NCBI GenBank assembly: GCA_049680365.1
Contig: JBAUHQ010000069.1
Location: 1 to 5,055 of the forward strand
Reading direction: 5' to 3'
DNA: 5,055 nucleotides
Source: K23-9 sp049680365
GTDB lineage: Bacteria > Planctomycetota > Planctomycetia > Pirellulales > Pirellulaceae
Within the stretch, counting starts at the first letter, position 1. Each line of letters opens with the position of its first letter. This document shows positions 1-5,055 of the stretch, one piece after another. Position numbers and translations under genes: made by a program. A model generated the notes under the pieces. The model had not been told where the DNA came from. It saw only the letters and a program-made list of their open reading frames with translations, and did no database searches.

Positions 1-51
1 GATCGCAAAAACAAGCGAGACCACCGCAATGTCGACTTTTGAAAACAACAT
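1..51 (-). CDS. N-terminal fragment of a divergent gene, product unknown
   Basis: Read on the minus strand, an ATG at 51-49 opens a frame of 17 codons that leaves the window at base 1. The visible peptide starts MLFSKVD and continues IAVVSLVFAI, so a hydrophobic stretch begins around residue 8. That fits a signal anchor or the first helix of a membrane protein. The start is supported by GGAGAGGG (the complement of 59-66), which ends 7 bases before the ATG and is the strongest Shine-Dalgarno sequence in the window. An in-frame ATG at 114-112 would add 21 residues with no intervening stop, but no ribosome-binding site was seen in front of it. The gene would be transcribed away from the sigma factor gene, with 92 bases between the two starts. 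The fragment is too short to assign a family. Confidence 0.45.
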   Translation of the reverse strand, partial: MLFSKVDIAVVSLVFAI

Positions 52-58
52 CGAATAT

Positions 59-66
59 CCCTCTCC
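59..66 (-). promoter_or_regulatory. Strong Shine-Dalgarno for the divergent edge gene
   Basis: The minus strand reads GGAGAGGG here, followed by 7 bases and then the ATG at 51-49. It decides the start of the edge gene against the upstream in-frame ATG at 114-112. The plus-strand genes in this window have no comparable site. Confidence 0.45.
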
Positions 67-108
67 AAAAAATACAACGTCACTGACCAGCTGTAGAATG
101 TAGCCGGT

Positions 109-123
109 CCACATCCATTGTGG
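109..123. repeat. Short inverted repeat upstream of the sigma factor gene
   Basis: CCACA (109-113) and TGTGG (119-123) form a perfect 5-base inverted repeat around a 5-base centre. It ends 20 bases before the sigma factor ATG, inside the 92-base divergent intergenic region (52-143). Position and symmetry would suit an operator or a small leader hairpin, but a repeat this short can arise by chance. No confident -35/-10 pair was found in this interval. Confidence 0.2.
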
Positions 124-143
124 GCAAGCACTAACGGATATCA

Positions 144-755
144 ATGATGAGCCAATCTTCAGCCAGTCGCCTGACGTCTCCGAGTCTGATTCTTCGCATT
201 CAATGTCATGACCAGGACGCTTGGCAGCAATTGACGCAGCTTTACGGCCCCTTGGTATTTCATTGGTGCAAGCGTCTGGGTTTGCAGGGTGAAGATGCCG
301 CCGATGTGTTTCAAGACGTCTTCTTGTCGGTGTCACAGTCTATCGGCAAATTCAAACCTGATACGTCCAGGTCACGCTCGCTGGGTAGTTTTCGCGGTTG
401 GCTTTGGACGATCACGCGAAACAAAGCGTTGGATCGCTTCCGTCACGGTAAAGGTCGTGCTGTGGCCGAGGGTGGCACGCTGGCTCAGTGGAAACTCGCC
501 GAGTTGCCTGATCCGTTTACAGATGAATCCGCTGAACCGTCGGACCGATCAGCAACGACCAGTCTAATGCAACGTGGTCTGAAACTGATTGAAGCAGAGT
601 TCGAGCGAAAGACGTGGCAAGCGTTTTGGCGCTCCGCCGTCGACGAACAGCCCACGTCGGTGATCGCCGAAGACCTACAGCTATCGCAAGCATCGGTACG
701 CCAAGCCAAGTCACGCGTGCTGCGGCGACTTCGACAAGTCCTGGGTGATGTTTGA
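144..755 (+). CDS. ECF-type RNA polymerase sigma factor (planctomycete kinase-associated type)
   Basis: This 203-residue protein has the two conserved domains of ECF sigma factors, which direct core RNA polymerase to a dedicated set of promoters. Sigma region 2 covers about residues 16-105. It includes DAADVFQDVF (51-60), the segment that contacts core polymerase, and FRGWLWTITRNKALDRFR (83-100), which melts and reads the -10 element. A linker at about 106-140 is rich in acidic and proline residues. Sigma region 4 covers about 147-203: FERKTWQAFW (153-162) leads into a helix-turn-helix with its recognition helix near SQASVRQAKSRVLRRLR (181-197). The GWLWTITRNK and RKTWQAFW blocks are typical of planctomycete ECF factors, many of which are encoded near Ser/Thr kinases. 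The start is the first of two adjacent ATGs (144 and 147); only a weak GGAT at 136-139 precedes it. No separate anti-sigma gene follows; the kinase at 1632 carries an anti-sigma-like domain instead. Confidence 0.93.
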   Translation: MMSQSSASRLTSPSLILRIQCHDQDAWQQLTQLYGPLVFHWCKRLGLQGEDAADVFQDVFLSVSQSIGKFKPDTSRSRSLGSFRGWLWTITRNKALDRFRHGKGRAVAEGGTLAQWKLAELPDPFTDESAEPSDRSATTSLMQRGLKLIEAEFERKTWQAFWRSAVDEQPTSVIAEDLQLSQASVRQAKSRVLRRLRQVLGDV

Positions 756-922
756 TCTGGTCGCGTTGATTACAGCGATTGAAATTTCAGGAGATTGCGT
801 TTCCTGCAAAAACTGGCTGATCAAAGGCGAACGTTTCCAACGCGGTTTTAGCAGTGGGGTAAGTTTCAGACCGCGTTATGCTGACGTGTGCTAGCTTCCA
901 CCTTGCGAAAAGCAACTTCCTC

Positions 923-1288
923 ATGGCAAACCGTATTCTCTCGTTCGCCTTTTTTCCGGTCGTAGTGGCCGCCATCTTGACGTTTGATGTTTCGGATATC
1001 TCAGCGCAGGGTTTTTCTTATGGCAGTGGCTATAGCTATCCCTACGACGTGCCGGTCTACAACAATCGGTTTAACGGAGGGAACAGTTTTGGTTACGTCT
1101 ACGATCCCTATGCTAGTGGCAGTTTCAAAGCGCCCGACTTGTTGAATGACCCGTTGTTTCAAGCGCAGCACAAGTTCGACAGTCATTATCCAGGGCGATA
1201 CGGTGCCCAGGATCGAGTGAAGTACCACCACTCGCAGCCAAGTTCGCGACCCAGCGGTGGCCTGTTCCGTGCGTTGTTTGGACGGTAG
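923..1288 (+). CDS. Small secreted Tyr/Gly-rich protein, function unknown
   Basis: The product is 121 residues and matches no family I recognise. Residues 1-28 form a signal peptide: a short n-region with Arg4, a hydrophobic core (about 5-21), and a likely cleavage site at ISA-QG (after Ala28). The mature part has about 93 residues, of which 11 are Tyr. It is rich in Gly and Ser at the start (GFSYGSGYSYPYDVPVY, 30-46), has YVYDPYASGSF (58-68) in the middle, and ends in GGLFRALFGR. No cysteine is present. Low complexity, a basic tail and export suggest an envelope or surface protein. An in-frame ATG at 878 would add 15 residues, but they spoil the signal peptide, so 923 is preferred; neither start has a clear ribosome-binding site. 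The gene lies 167 bases after the sigma factor and 343 before the kinase, so co-transcription is uncertain. Signal peptide and composition argue that it is a real gene. Confidence 0.65.
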   Translation: MANRILSFAFFPVVVAAILTFDVSDISAQGFSYGSGYSYPYDVPVYNNRFNGGNSFGYVYDPYASGSFKAPDLLNDPLFQAQHKFDSHYPGRYGAQDRVKYHHSQPSSRPSGGLFRALFGR

Positions 1289-1335
1289 TCGCATCGCGAG
1301 CATCTTGCTCAGTGTGGTTGGGGCATTAATGAGTT

Positions 1336-1350
1336 GTTGGGCTGCCCAAC
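1336..1350 (+). terminator. Possible terminator hairpin after the secreted-protein gene
   Basis: GTTGGGC (1336-1342) and GCCCAAC (1344-1350) form a perfect palindrome about one central base. As RNA it gives a 6-bp GC-rich stem with a 3-base loop. It is followed by TTTACTTC, a weak U-rich tail, and sits 48 bases after the stop codon at 1288. Position and stem suit an intrinsic terminator, but the poor U-tract makes the call tentative. It could also be a protein-binding palindrome. Confidence 0.35.
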
Positions 1351-1387
1351 TTTACTTCACCCTCCCAAAAGCGGCTTACTTAGGAAT

Positions 1388-1405
1388 CGGCCACGGCGTT
1401 GGCCG
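1388..1405. repeat. Inverted repeat / hairpin
   Basis: CGGCCA (1388-1393) and TGGCCG (1400-1405) are perfect 6-base inverted arms around a 6-base loop, CGGCGT. The GC-rich stem should be stable as RNA or as a cruciform. It is the second of four successive inverted repeats between 1336 and 1479. Role unknown. Confidence 0.4.
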
Positions 1406-1424
1406 GCGGGAGAGTAAAATAGGT

Positions 1425-1450
1425 GCCACGAACCGTTGCGAAACCGTGGC
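1425..1450. repeat. Inverted repeat / hairpin
   Basis: GCCACG (1425-1430) and CGTGGC (1445-1450) are perfect 6-base inverted arms enclosing 14 bases. It is the third of the four clustered repeats and lies 4 bases before the next one, so the two could stack as a two-hairpin RNA. Role unknown. Confidence 0.4.
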
Positions 1451-1454
1451 TTAA

Positions 1455-1479
1455 CCAACCGCACGACCTCCGTGGTTGG
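1455..1479. repeat. Inverted repeat / hairpin with bulge
   Basis: CCAAC (1455-1459) pairs with GTTGG (1475-1479), and the inner CACG (1462-1465) pairs with CGTG (1471-1474). This gives a 9-bp stem with a 2-base bulge (1460-1461) and a 5-base loop, ACCTC. It is the most extended of the four clustered hairpins and has no U-tract after it, so a simple terminator is unlikely. Confidence 0.4.
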
Positions 1480-1513
1480 GCGGCGGCGAGACGCACATCG
1501 ATCGCTCGGGACG

Positions 1514-1549
1514 TTTCTTTGCGTGCTTCATGAACGATTCACAAAGAAA
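1514..1549. repeat. 8-base inverted repeat in the kinase upstream region
   Basis: TTTCTTTG (1514-1521) and CAAAGAAA (1542-1549) match perfectly as inverted arms across 20 bases. The spacer contains the 8-base palindrome TTCATGAA (1527-1534). Outside the arms, ACG (1511-1513) can also pair with CGT (1553-1555) across a 3-base bulge. The repeat ends 82 bases before the kinase ATG, so it could be an operator for a dimeric regulator or a leader hairpin if transcription starts upstream. Confidence 0.4.
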
Positions 1550-1631
1550 TTCCGTCAGAACGTGTCACACTTTTTCGTGCTTGGTCTTGTAGCATGTAAA
1601 TTCATTGCAACGAAACCGCAAGACGAGAACG

Positions 1632-4600
1632 ATGATCCAAACCGACTGCGTCAGCCGCCAACTTCTGCACGACTATTCGCTGGGATTCCTTGACGACGAT
1701 GCCACCAGTCGCGTTGAAAAGCACCTTAGCCAGTGCCCACAATGCGATCAGGCTCTCGCTTCGCTGGATGCGGATTCCGATTCTGTCCTGCTGCATCTGC
1801 GTGAATTGCCGGAAATGACGGCCGATTCACAACCCGATGAACTGCAACACATGATTTCTCGCGTGGCCGAGATTGACTTGAACACGCCACAGAACACCGA
1901 CGGAATGGATCCTTCGATCGCCGACGCTCTCCGTTCGCAGCAATCCTTACGCGACTACAAACTGTCTCACGTAATTGGTTTTGGTGGCATGGGCACGGTC
2001 TATCAAGCCACGCACCAACGACTGCGGATGCCGGTCGCATTGAAACTGTTACCCGAGCGGCGATTGGGCGACGCTTCGGCGGTGCAACGATTTGAACGCG
2101 AGATGCAAGCCATTGGTGGTTTGGATCATCCCGCCATTGTCCGGGCGACCGATGCGGGTGAAGTCGATGGGACGCATTTTATTGCCATGGAATTGATCCA
2201 AGGAATCGATCTGGCGCGTTTGATCAAAACCAGCGGTCCGGTTGCATCCGCCGATGCTTGCGAAATGATCCGTCAAGCGTCATTGGGAATCCAGCATGCA
2301 CACGACGTTGGCATTGTCCATCGCGACATCAAACCGTCCAACTTGATGCTGACGCGTCGCGGGCAGATCAAGATCTTGGACCTGGGTTTGGCGTTGCTGG
2401 GCGGAATGAGTCATCCGGTGGACGAACTGACGACGGTGGGCCAGCTGATGGGCACGCTGGACTACATGGCTCCCGAGCAAACCGATGATTGCCAGGAGAT
2501 CACACCCGCAGCGGACATCTACGCATTGGGTGCGACGCTTTACAAACTGTTGACGGGCGAAGCACCCTACAGCGGACCAAAGTACCGATCGGCTTTGCAA
2601 AAGCTGAAAGCGATTGGCACGGCCCCGATCGATAGAATCGAATCACGCGGCGTCGAGATCTCGGCATCGCTGGCTAACATTGTGCATCGCGCGTTGGACG
2701 CTGATCCCGCCGAACGTTTTTCATCCGCTGCCGATTTGGCCACTGCGTTAGCGGACCACAGCCAAGGCAACGACTTGACCACCTTGTGTCGGCGCAATCG
2801 CAAAGCCTGCCTGGTCGATCGCGACGAAGAACTTTCGTCGCGTAGCATCGGCATTCAGCCTGTGCTGACAGATTCCCCACCCAAACAGAAATCGTATCTG
2901 CTCACGTGGCTGCTTTCGTTAGCTGCACTGGTTCTGTTTGCCGTCGCGGGCACGACCATCTATTTGGAAACCGGCAAAGGAACACTGGTGATCGAATCCG
3001 CTGGCGACGACATCGAAGTTACCATCACTCAAGGCGGCAAGGTCTACGACAAACTGACGCTCAAGCAAGGCCCCAACACAACGCGACTGTACGCAGGTAA
3101 ATACGAAGTCAAGCTGGCTGGGGAGTCAGATCAGCTGGTCGTCGACGACGGCACGTTCACTTTGCAGCGAGGCGACGACTGGGTTGCAAAGATTCGTGAA
3201 TTGCCAAGCGAGACGTCGAAGAAAAACGACACCGACGTAGCCGCTTCGCCAATGTCAAAGGACGAAAGCAACCTGCCGCTTTACAGCGGCAAAGACATTC
3301 GCTTTTGGCTCGTTCAGCTCAATCAGGGACAAACCAACGGACGGTGGGATTCAGAAGCGCAAGCTGCGATTGATGGATTGCGCAACGACTCCAGTTCCGA
3401 TCGCCACATCCTGGATGAGATGGCAAAGCTTTTCCAACAGCTAAAGAACGAGAAGAACATTGGGACTTTAGGCGACACTGCCCTGATGATCGTCGCGATC
3501 GCCGGAGAGCGTCATCAGGGAATCGCGGTGGACTACCTATTCAAAATTGCCAATCTCTCGTCGAGCGTTCCAAAGGATGCTCGGAGCAACGAAATGGAAA
3601 GCCATTTTCTTGCCGACGCCGTCAGCAACCTTGGATTGCTGAAACAAGAATTGCTCCCGAGAATACTCAATTCGCTTCAGTCAGGCACATCGGTCGACCG
3701 CCAACTGGCGCTGCAAGTTATTCCGTCAAACATATGGGAAGGGAACGGAGTCGACAGCGAAGTTCGAACTCAAACATTTTGGACTTCGATCGACCAAACC
3801 GAATGTGAAGCGGCTTTTCTGGCTGCGACTCAGGACGAAGATCCGGTAGTAAGCGATCAGGCATGGCGAGTCTGGAGTACGCTGTTCCCAGAGAGCCCGA
3901 ACCTAAAGGCAGTGATGCTGCAGCGTGTCGAGCCGGAACTCGAAAGTTACAATTTCTTGATCCCCAGTCTACTTCTCAAGAACTGGCCGGACGATGCAGA
4001 AGTTCGTTCCCATTACATGGAGCTGGCGAAATCAAAACACGAGGCCGTAGCAAATAGCACTCTAGCTTTGTTGACGGGGCCACCTTTTTCAAAGGCTGAT
4101 GGCGTTAACATATCCATTGAGCTTCTTTCCGATTCCAAATGGGGTGACGACATCAATGGACCTTCTGGAACCAGTGGCAAGAGAACCGGTACGCTTCGAC
4201 AGCAACGACTCAAATATTTGCAGTCTCTAGCAGAATCCGACACGTACATGGCGATGGACGGAGACGAGAACCCCGTCCCGGAGAACATCCAGGCTGCACT
4301 GCCGATTCTGAAAAAGGAACTCCATCATTCCAACAAGCTGAATGTGAAATTGGCTCAAGCCGCGATCAACGCGATCCAGTCCGATTTCGCGACGTTTGAT
4401 ATGAGGGAGGAAATGGAAGCAGATCCCAAACGCAAAGCCCTGCCGATCTACGAAGGCGGCAACATCTCGTATTGGATCAACGTCTTGGCGAAACCGAATG
4501 GTCTCACTGACGTCTGCGTTCGTGCGATTCAATCGCTTGGCAAAGACCCCAGCTCTGATCCGCATATCAAAAAAGCAATCGAAACAACTTACGGCTCTCT

Positions 4601-5055
4601 AAAACAGGAACGCAGTCCATCAGCCATCGAGACGGCAGCTGCAAAGATTGTTGTCCTGGCAGGAGAACGACACCAAAGCGAAGCCTATGACCTGCTGGAA
4701 AAAATCGCTGAAAAGCGTGCCGCTTTGCCGCGTGACTCCGGACGTGCCCGAAACAACCCCGCAGAATACCCGTTGGCCGTCGCCATCAAGTACTTTCCGA
4801 AATGGAATCAGGACGTCCATCGCAAAGTCCAGGAGGGAATCAAGTCTGGTTCGACAGAACGTCGCGAACTCGCGCTGTGCATGTTGTACATAGTCCGCGT
4901 CATCTGGAATCGCAAAACGGAAACGTTAACTGCGGAATTTGAATCGGCATTGTTGGAAGCGTCGCGTAGCGAACTGGATTTCATACAGCAGATTGCGCTG
5001 GAGACATGGGGCCGAACGAAACCGAACAGCCCACTGCTGCTGGATCAAATGACTA
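1632..5055 (+). CDS. Membrane Ser/Thr protein kinase with N-terminal anti-sigma-like zinc finger and duplicated C-terminal sensor (3'-partial)
   Basis: The frame is open from the ATG at 1632 to the window edge: 1141 full codons, no stop seen, checked codon by codon with no frameshift. Residues 1-45 hold C6 and H31-x3-C35-x2-C38, the pattern of zinc-binding anti-sigma domains. A complete Hanks-type kinase domain follows (about 108-376): glycine loop GFGGMGTV (116-123), Lys138, Glu157, HRDIKPSN (230-237, catalytic Asp232), D250-L-G in place of DFG, APE (280-282), DIYALG (295-300), Arg362. It should be an active kinase. One membrane helix (about 422-445) places the rest outside the cytoplasm: a beta-rich segment resembling PEGA-like domains (about 452-521), a polar linker, then two copies of a helical, HEAT-like module starting at 548 and 937. 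The ATG is the first in frame after the stop at 1590; TTG at 1605 is the only other start noted, and the Shine-Dalgarno is weak. A link to the sigma factor at 144 is inferred. Confidence 0.93.
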   Translation, partial: MIQTDCVSRQLLHDYSLGFLDDDATSRVEKHLSQCPQCDQALASLDADSDSVLLHLRELPEMTADSQPDELQHMISRVAEIDLNTPQNTDGMDPSIADALRSQQSLRDYKLSHVIGFGGMGTVYQATHQRLRMPVALKLLPERRLGDASAVQRFEREMQAIGGLDHPAIVRATDAGEVDGTHFIAMELIQGIDLARLIKTSGPVASADACEMIRQASLGIQHAHDVGIVHRDIKPSNLMLTRRGQIKILDLGLALLGGMSHPVDELTTVGQLMGTLDYMAPEQTDDCQEITPAADIYALGATLYKLLTGEAPYSGPKYRSALQKLKAIGTAPIDRIESRGVEISASLANIVHRALDADPAERFSSAADLATALADHSQGNDLTTLCRRNRKACLVDRDEELSSRSIGIQPVLTDSPPKQKSYLLTWLLSLAALVLFAVAGTTIYLETGKGTLVIESAGDDIEVTITQGGKVYDKLTLKQGPNTTRLYAGKYEVKLAGESDQLVVDDGTFTLQRGDDWVAKIRELPSETSKKNDTDVAASPMSKDESNLPLYSGKDIRFWLVQLNQGQTNGRWDSEAQAAIDGLRNDSSSDRHILDEMAKLFQQLKNEKNIGTLGDTALMIVAIAGERHQGIAVDYLFKIANLSSSVPKDARSNEMESHFLADAVSNLGLLKQELLPRILNSLQSGTSVDRQLALQVIPSNIWEGNGVDSEVRTQTFWTSIDQTECEAAFLAATQDEDPVVSDQAWRVWSTLFPESPNLKAVMLQRVEPELESYNFLIPSLLLKNWPDDAEVRSHYMELAKSKHEAVANSTLALLTGPPFSKADGVNISIELLSDSKWGDDINGPSGTSGKRTGTLRQQRLKYLQSLAESDTYMAMDGDENPVPENIQAALPILKKELHHSNKLNVKLAQAAINAIQSDFATFDMREEMEADPKRKALPIYEGGNISYWINVLAKPNGLTDVCVRAIQSLGKDPSSDPHIKKAIETTYGSLKQERSPSAIETAAAKIVVLAGERHQSEAYDLLEKIAEKRAALPRDSGRARNNPAEYPLAVAIKYFPKWNQDVHRKVQEGIKSGSTERRELALCMLYIVRVIWNRKTETLTAEFESALLEASRSELDFIQQIALETWGRTKPNSPLLLDQMT
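3273..4439 (+). repeat. Intragenic tandem module, copy 1 (kinase residues 548-936)
   Basis: This 389-residue unit begins LPLYSGKDIRFWLVQL. It shares landmarks with copy 2 in the same order: the Y-x-G-x3-(F/Y)-W opening, D-x-SSD-x-HI (586-593), AGERHQ (624-629), SG-x4-R-x-LAL (684-694), and W748-x4-P-x2-P. The region is predicted helical and may be built of degenerate HEAT-like repeats; planctomycete HEAT proteins often open with a similar Y-x-GK-x4-W block (recalled, not searched). The second half (about 770-936) has no counterpart in view because copy 2 is cut by the window edge. Confidence 0.7.
4440..5055 (+). repeat. Intragenic tandem module, copy 2, cut by window edge (kinase residue 937 onward)
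   Basis: This copy begins LPIYEGGNISYWINVL and repeats the landmarks of copy 1: D-x-SSD-x-HI (972-979), AGERHQ (1010-1015), SG-x4-R-x-LAL (1072-1082), and W1126-x4-P-x2-P. Spacings agree with copy 1 to within a few residues (38 and 38 from the SSD to the AGERHQ block; 62 against 60 to the SG block), with one larger gap of 10 before the Trp. Similarity runs to the last codon in view, so the unit probably continues beyond 5055. Confidence 0.7.

Larger units (their letters stand above)
1289..1631. other. 343-base intergenic region rich in inverted repeats
   Basis: No convincing gene lies here. The two frames that cross it (1257-1454 and 1436-1693 on the plus strand) overlap real genes and lack protein-like character. 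The region contains a terminator-like palindrome (1336-1350), three further hairpin-forming repeats (1388-1405, 1425-1450, 1455-1479) and a longer inverted repeat (1514-1549) before the kinase. A 9-base direct repeat, GTGGTTGGG, occurs at 1314-1322 and 1472-1480. The kinase promoter must lie here unless the gene is read through from upstream. I could not assign -35/-10 boxes with confidence. Confidence 0.6.

Noticed and set aside
29..103. 24-residue plus-strand mini-ORF upstream of the sigma factor
   Set aside because: It is short and polar, has no ribosome-binding site, and overlaps the better supported minus-strand edge gene.
788..806. Hairpin after the sigma factor gene (CAGGA/TCCTG)
   Set aside because: The stem is only 5-6 bp with a 7-9 base loop and no U-tract, too weak to call a terminator.
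878..922. Upstream ATG for the secreted protein
   Set aside because: The extra 15 residues contain a Cys, His and Lys ahead of the hydrophobic core and make a poorer signal peptide than the start at 923; a GTGGGGTAAG stretch at 854-863 is too far away to decide it.
1001..1303. 100-codon minus-strand frame
   Set aside because: It lies almost wholly opposite the secreted-protein gene, whose signal peptide and composition make the plus strand the better reading.
1257..1454. 65-codon plus-strand frame
   Set aside because: It starts inside the secreted-protein gene, and its short hydrophobic stretch comes from the terminator-like palindrome; no ribosome-binding site or family resemblance was seen.
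1436..1693. 85-codon plus-strand frame across the intergenic region
   Set aside because: It overlaps the kinase start by 62 bases in another frame, runs through the hairpin cluster, and its peptide is rich in Arg and Thr with no domain or signal features.
2379..2387. DLG in place of DFG as a sign of a dead kinase
   Set aside because: The metal-binding Asp is kept, and DLG is common in bacterial and planctomycete kinases; Lys138, Glu157 and Asp232 are all present.
2280..2600. 106-codon minus-strand frame, and similar frames opposite the kinase (1726-2040, 2567-2854, 4013-4288, 4227-4565)
   Set aside because: All lie opposite the kinase gene, where the plus-strand frame shows complete catalytic motifs or the duplicated module; they are antisense shadows.

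Overview
The window looks like chromosomal DNA of a planctomycete, probably of the Rhodopirellula/Pirellula type. Three things suggest this: an ECF sigma factor with typical planctomycete sequence blocks, a very large Hanks-type Ser/Thr kinase with a C-terminal region predicted to lie outside the cytoplasm, and long intergenic gaps with weak or absent Shine-Dalgarno sequences. This is judged by reading the sequence; no database search was run.

Layout. Positions 1-51 (minus strand) are probably the first 17 codons of a divergent gene that leaves the window on the left; it has the best ribosome-binding site seen. Positions 144-755 (plus) encode a complete ECF sigma factor. Positions 923-1288 (plus) encode a small, tyrosine- and glycine-rich protein with a signal peptide. 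Positions 1289-1631 have no convincing gene but hold five inverted repeats: four between 1336 and 1479, and one at 1514-1549. Position 1632 to the right edge (plus) is one uninterrupted reading frame of at least 1141 codons. It encodes an N-terminal anti-sigma-like zinc finger, a complete Ser/Thr kinase domain, one membrane helix, a beta-rich segment, and a long helical C-terminal part in which a module of about 390 residues is duplicated in tandem. The stop codon lies beyond the window.

How the genes may work together (inference). Planctomycete ECF sigma factors are often encoded near Ser/Thr kinases. Here the kinase carries the H-x3-C-x2-C motif of zinc-binding anti-sigma domains at its N terminus, so it could both hold and signal to the sigma factor encoded upstream. 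The duplicated region, predicted to be periplasmic, would be the sensor. The small secreted protein between them could be a regulon member or a ligand, or it could be unrelated. No RNA genes, insertion sequences or CRISPR arrays were seen.
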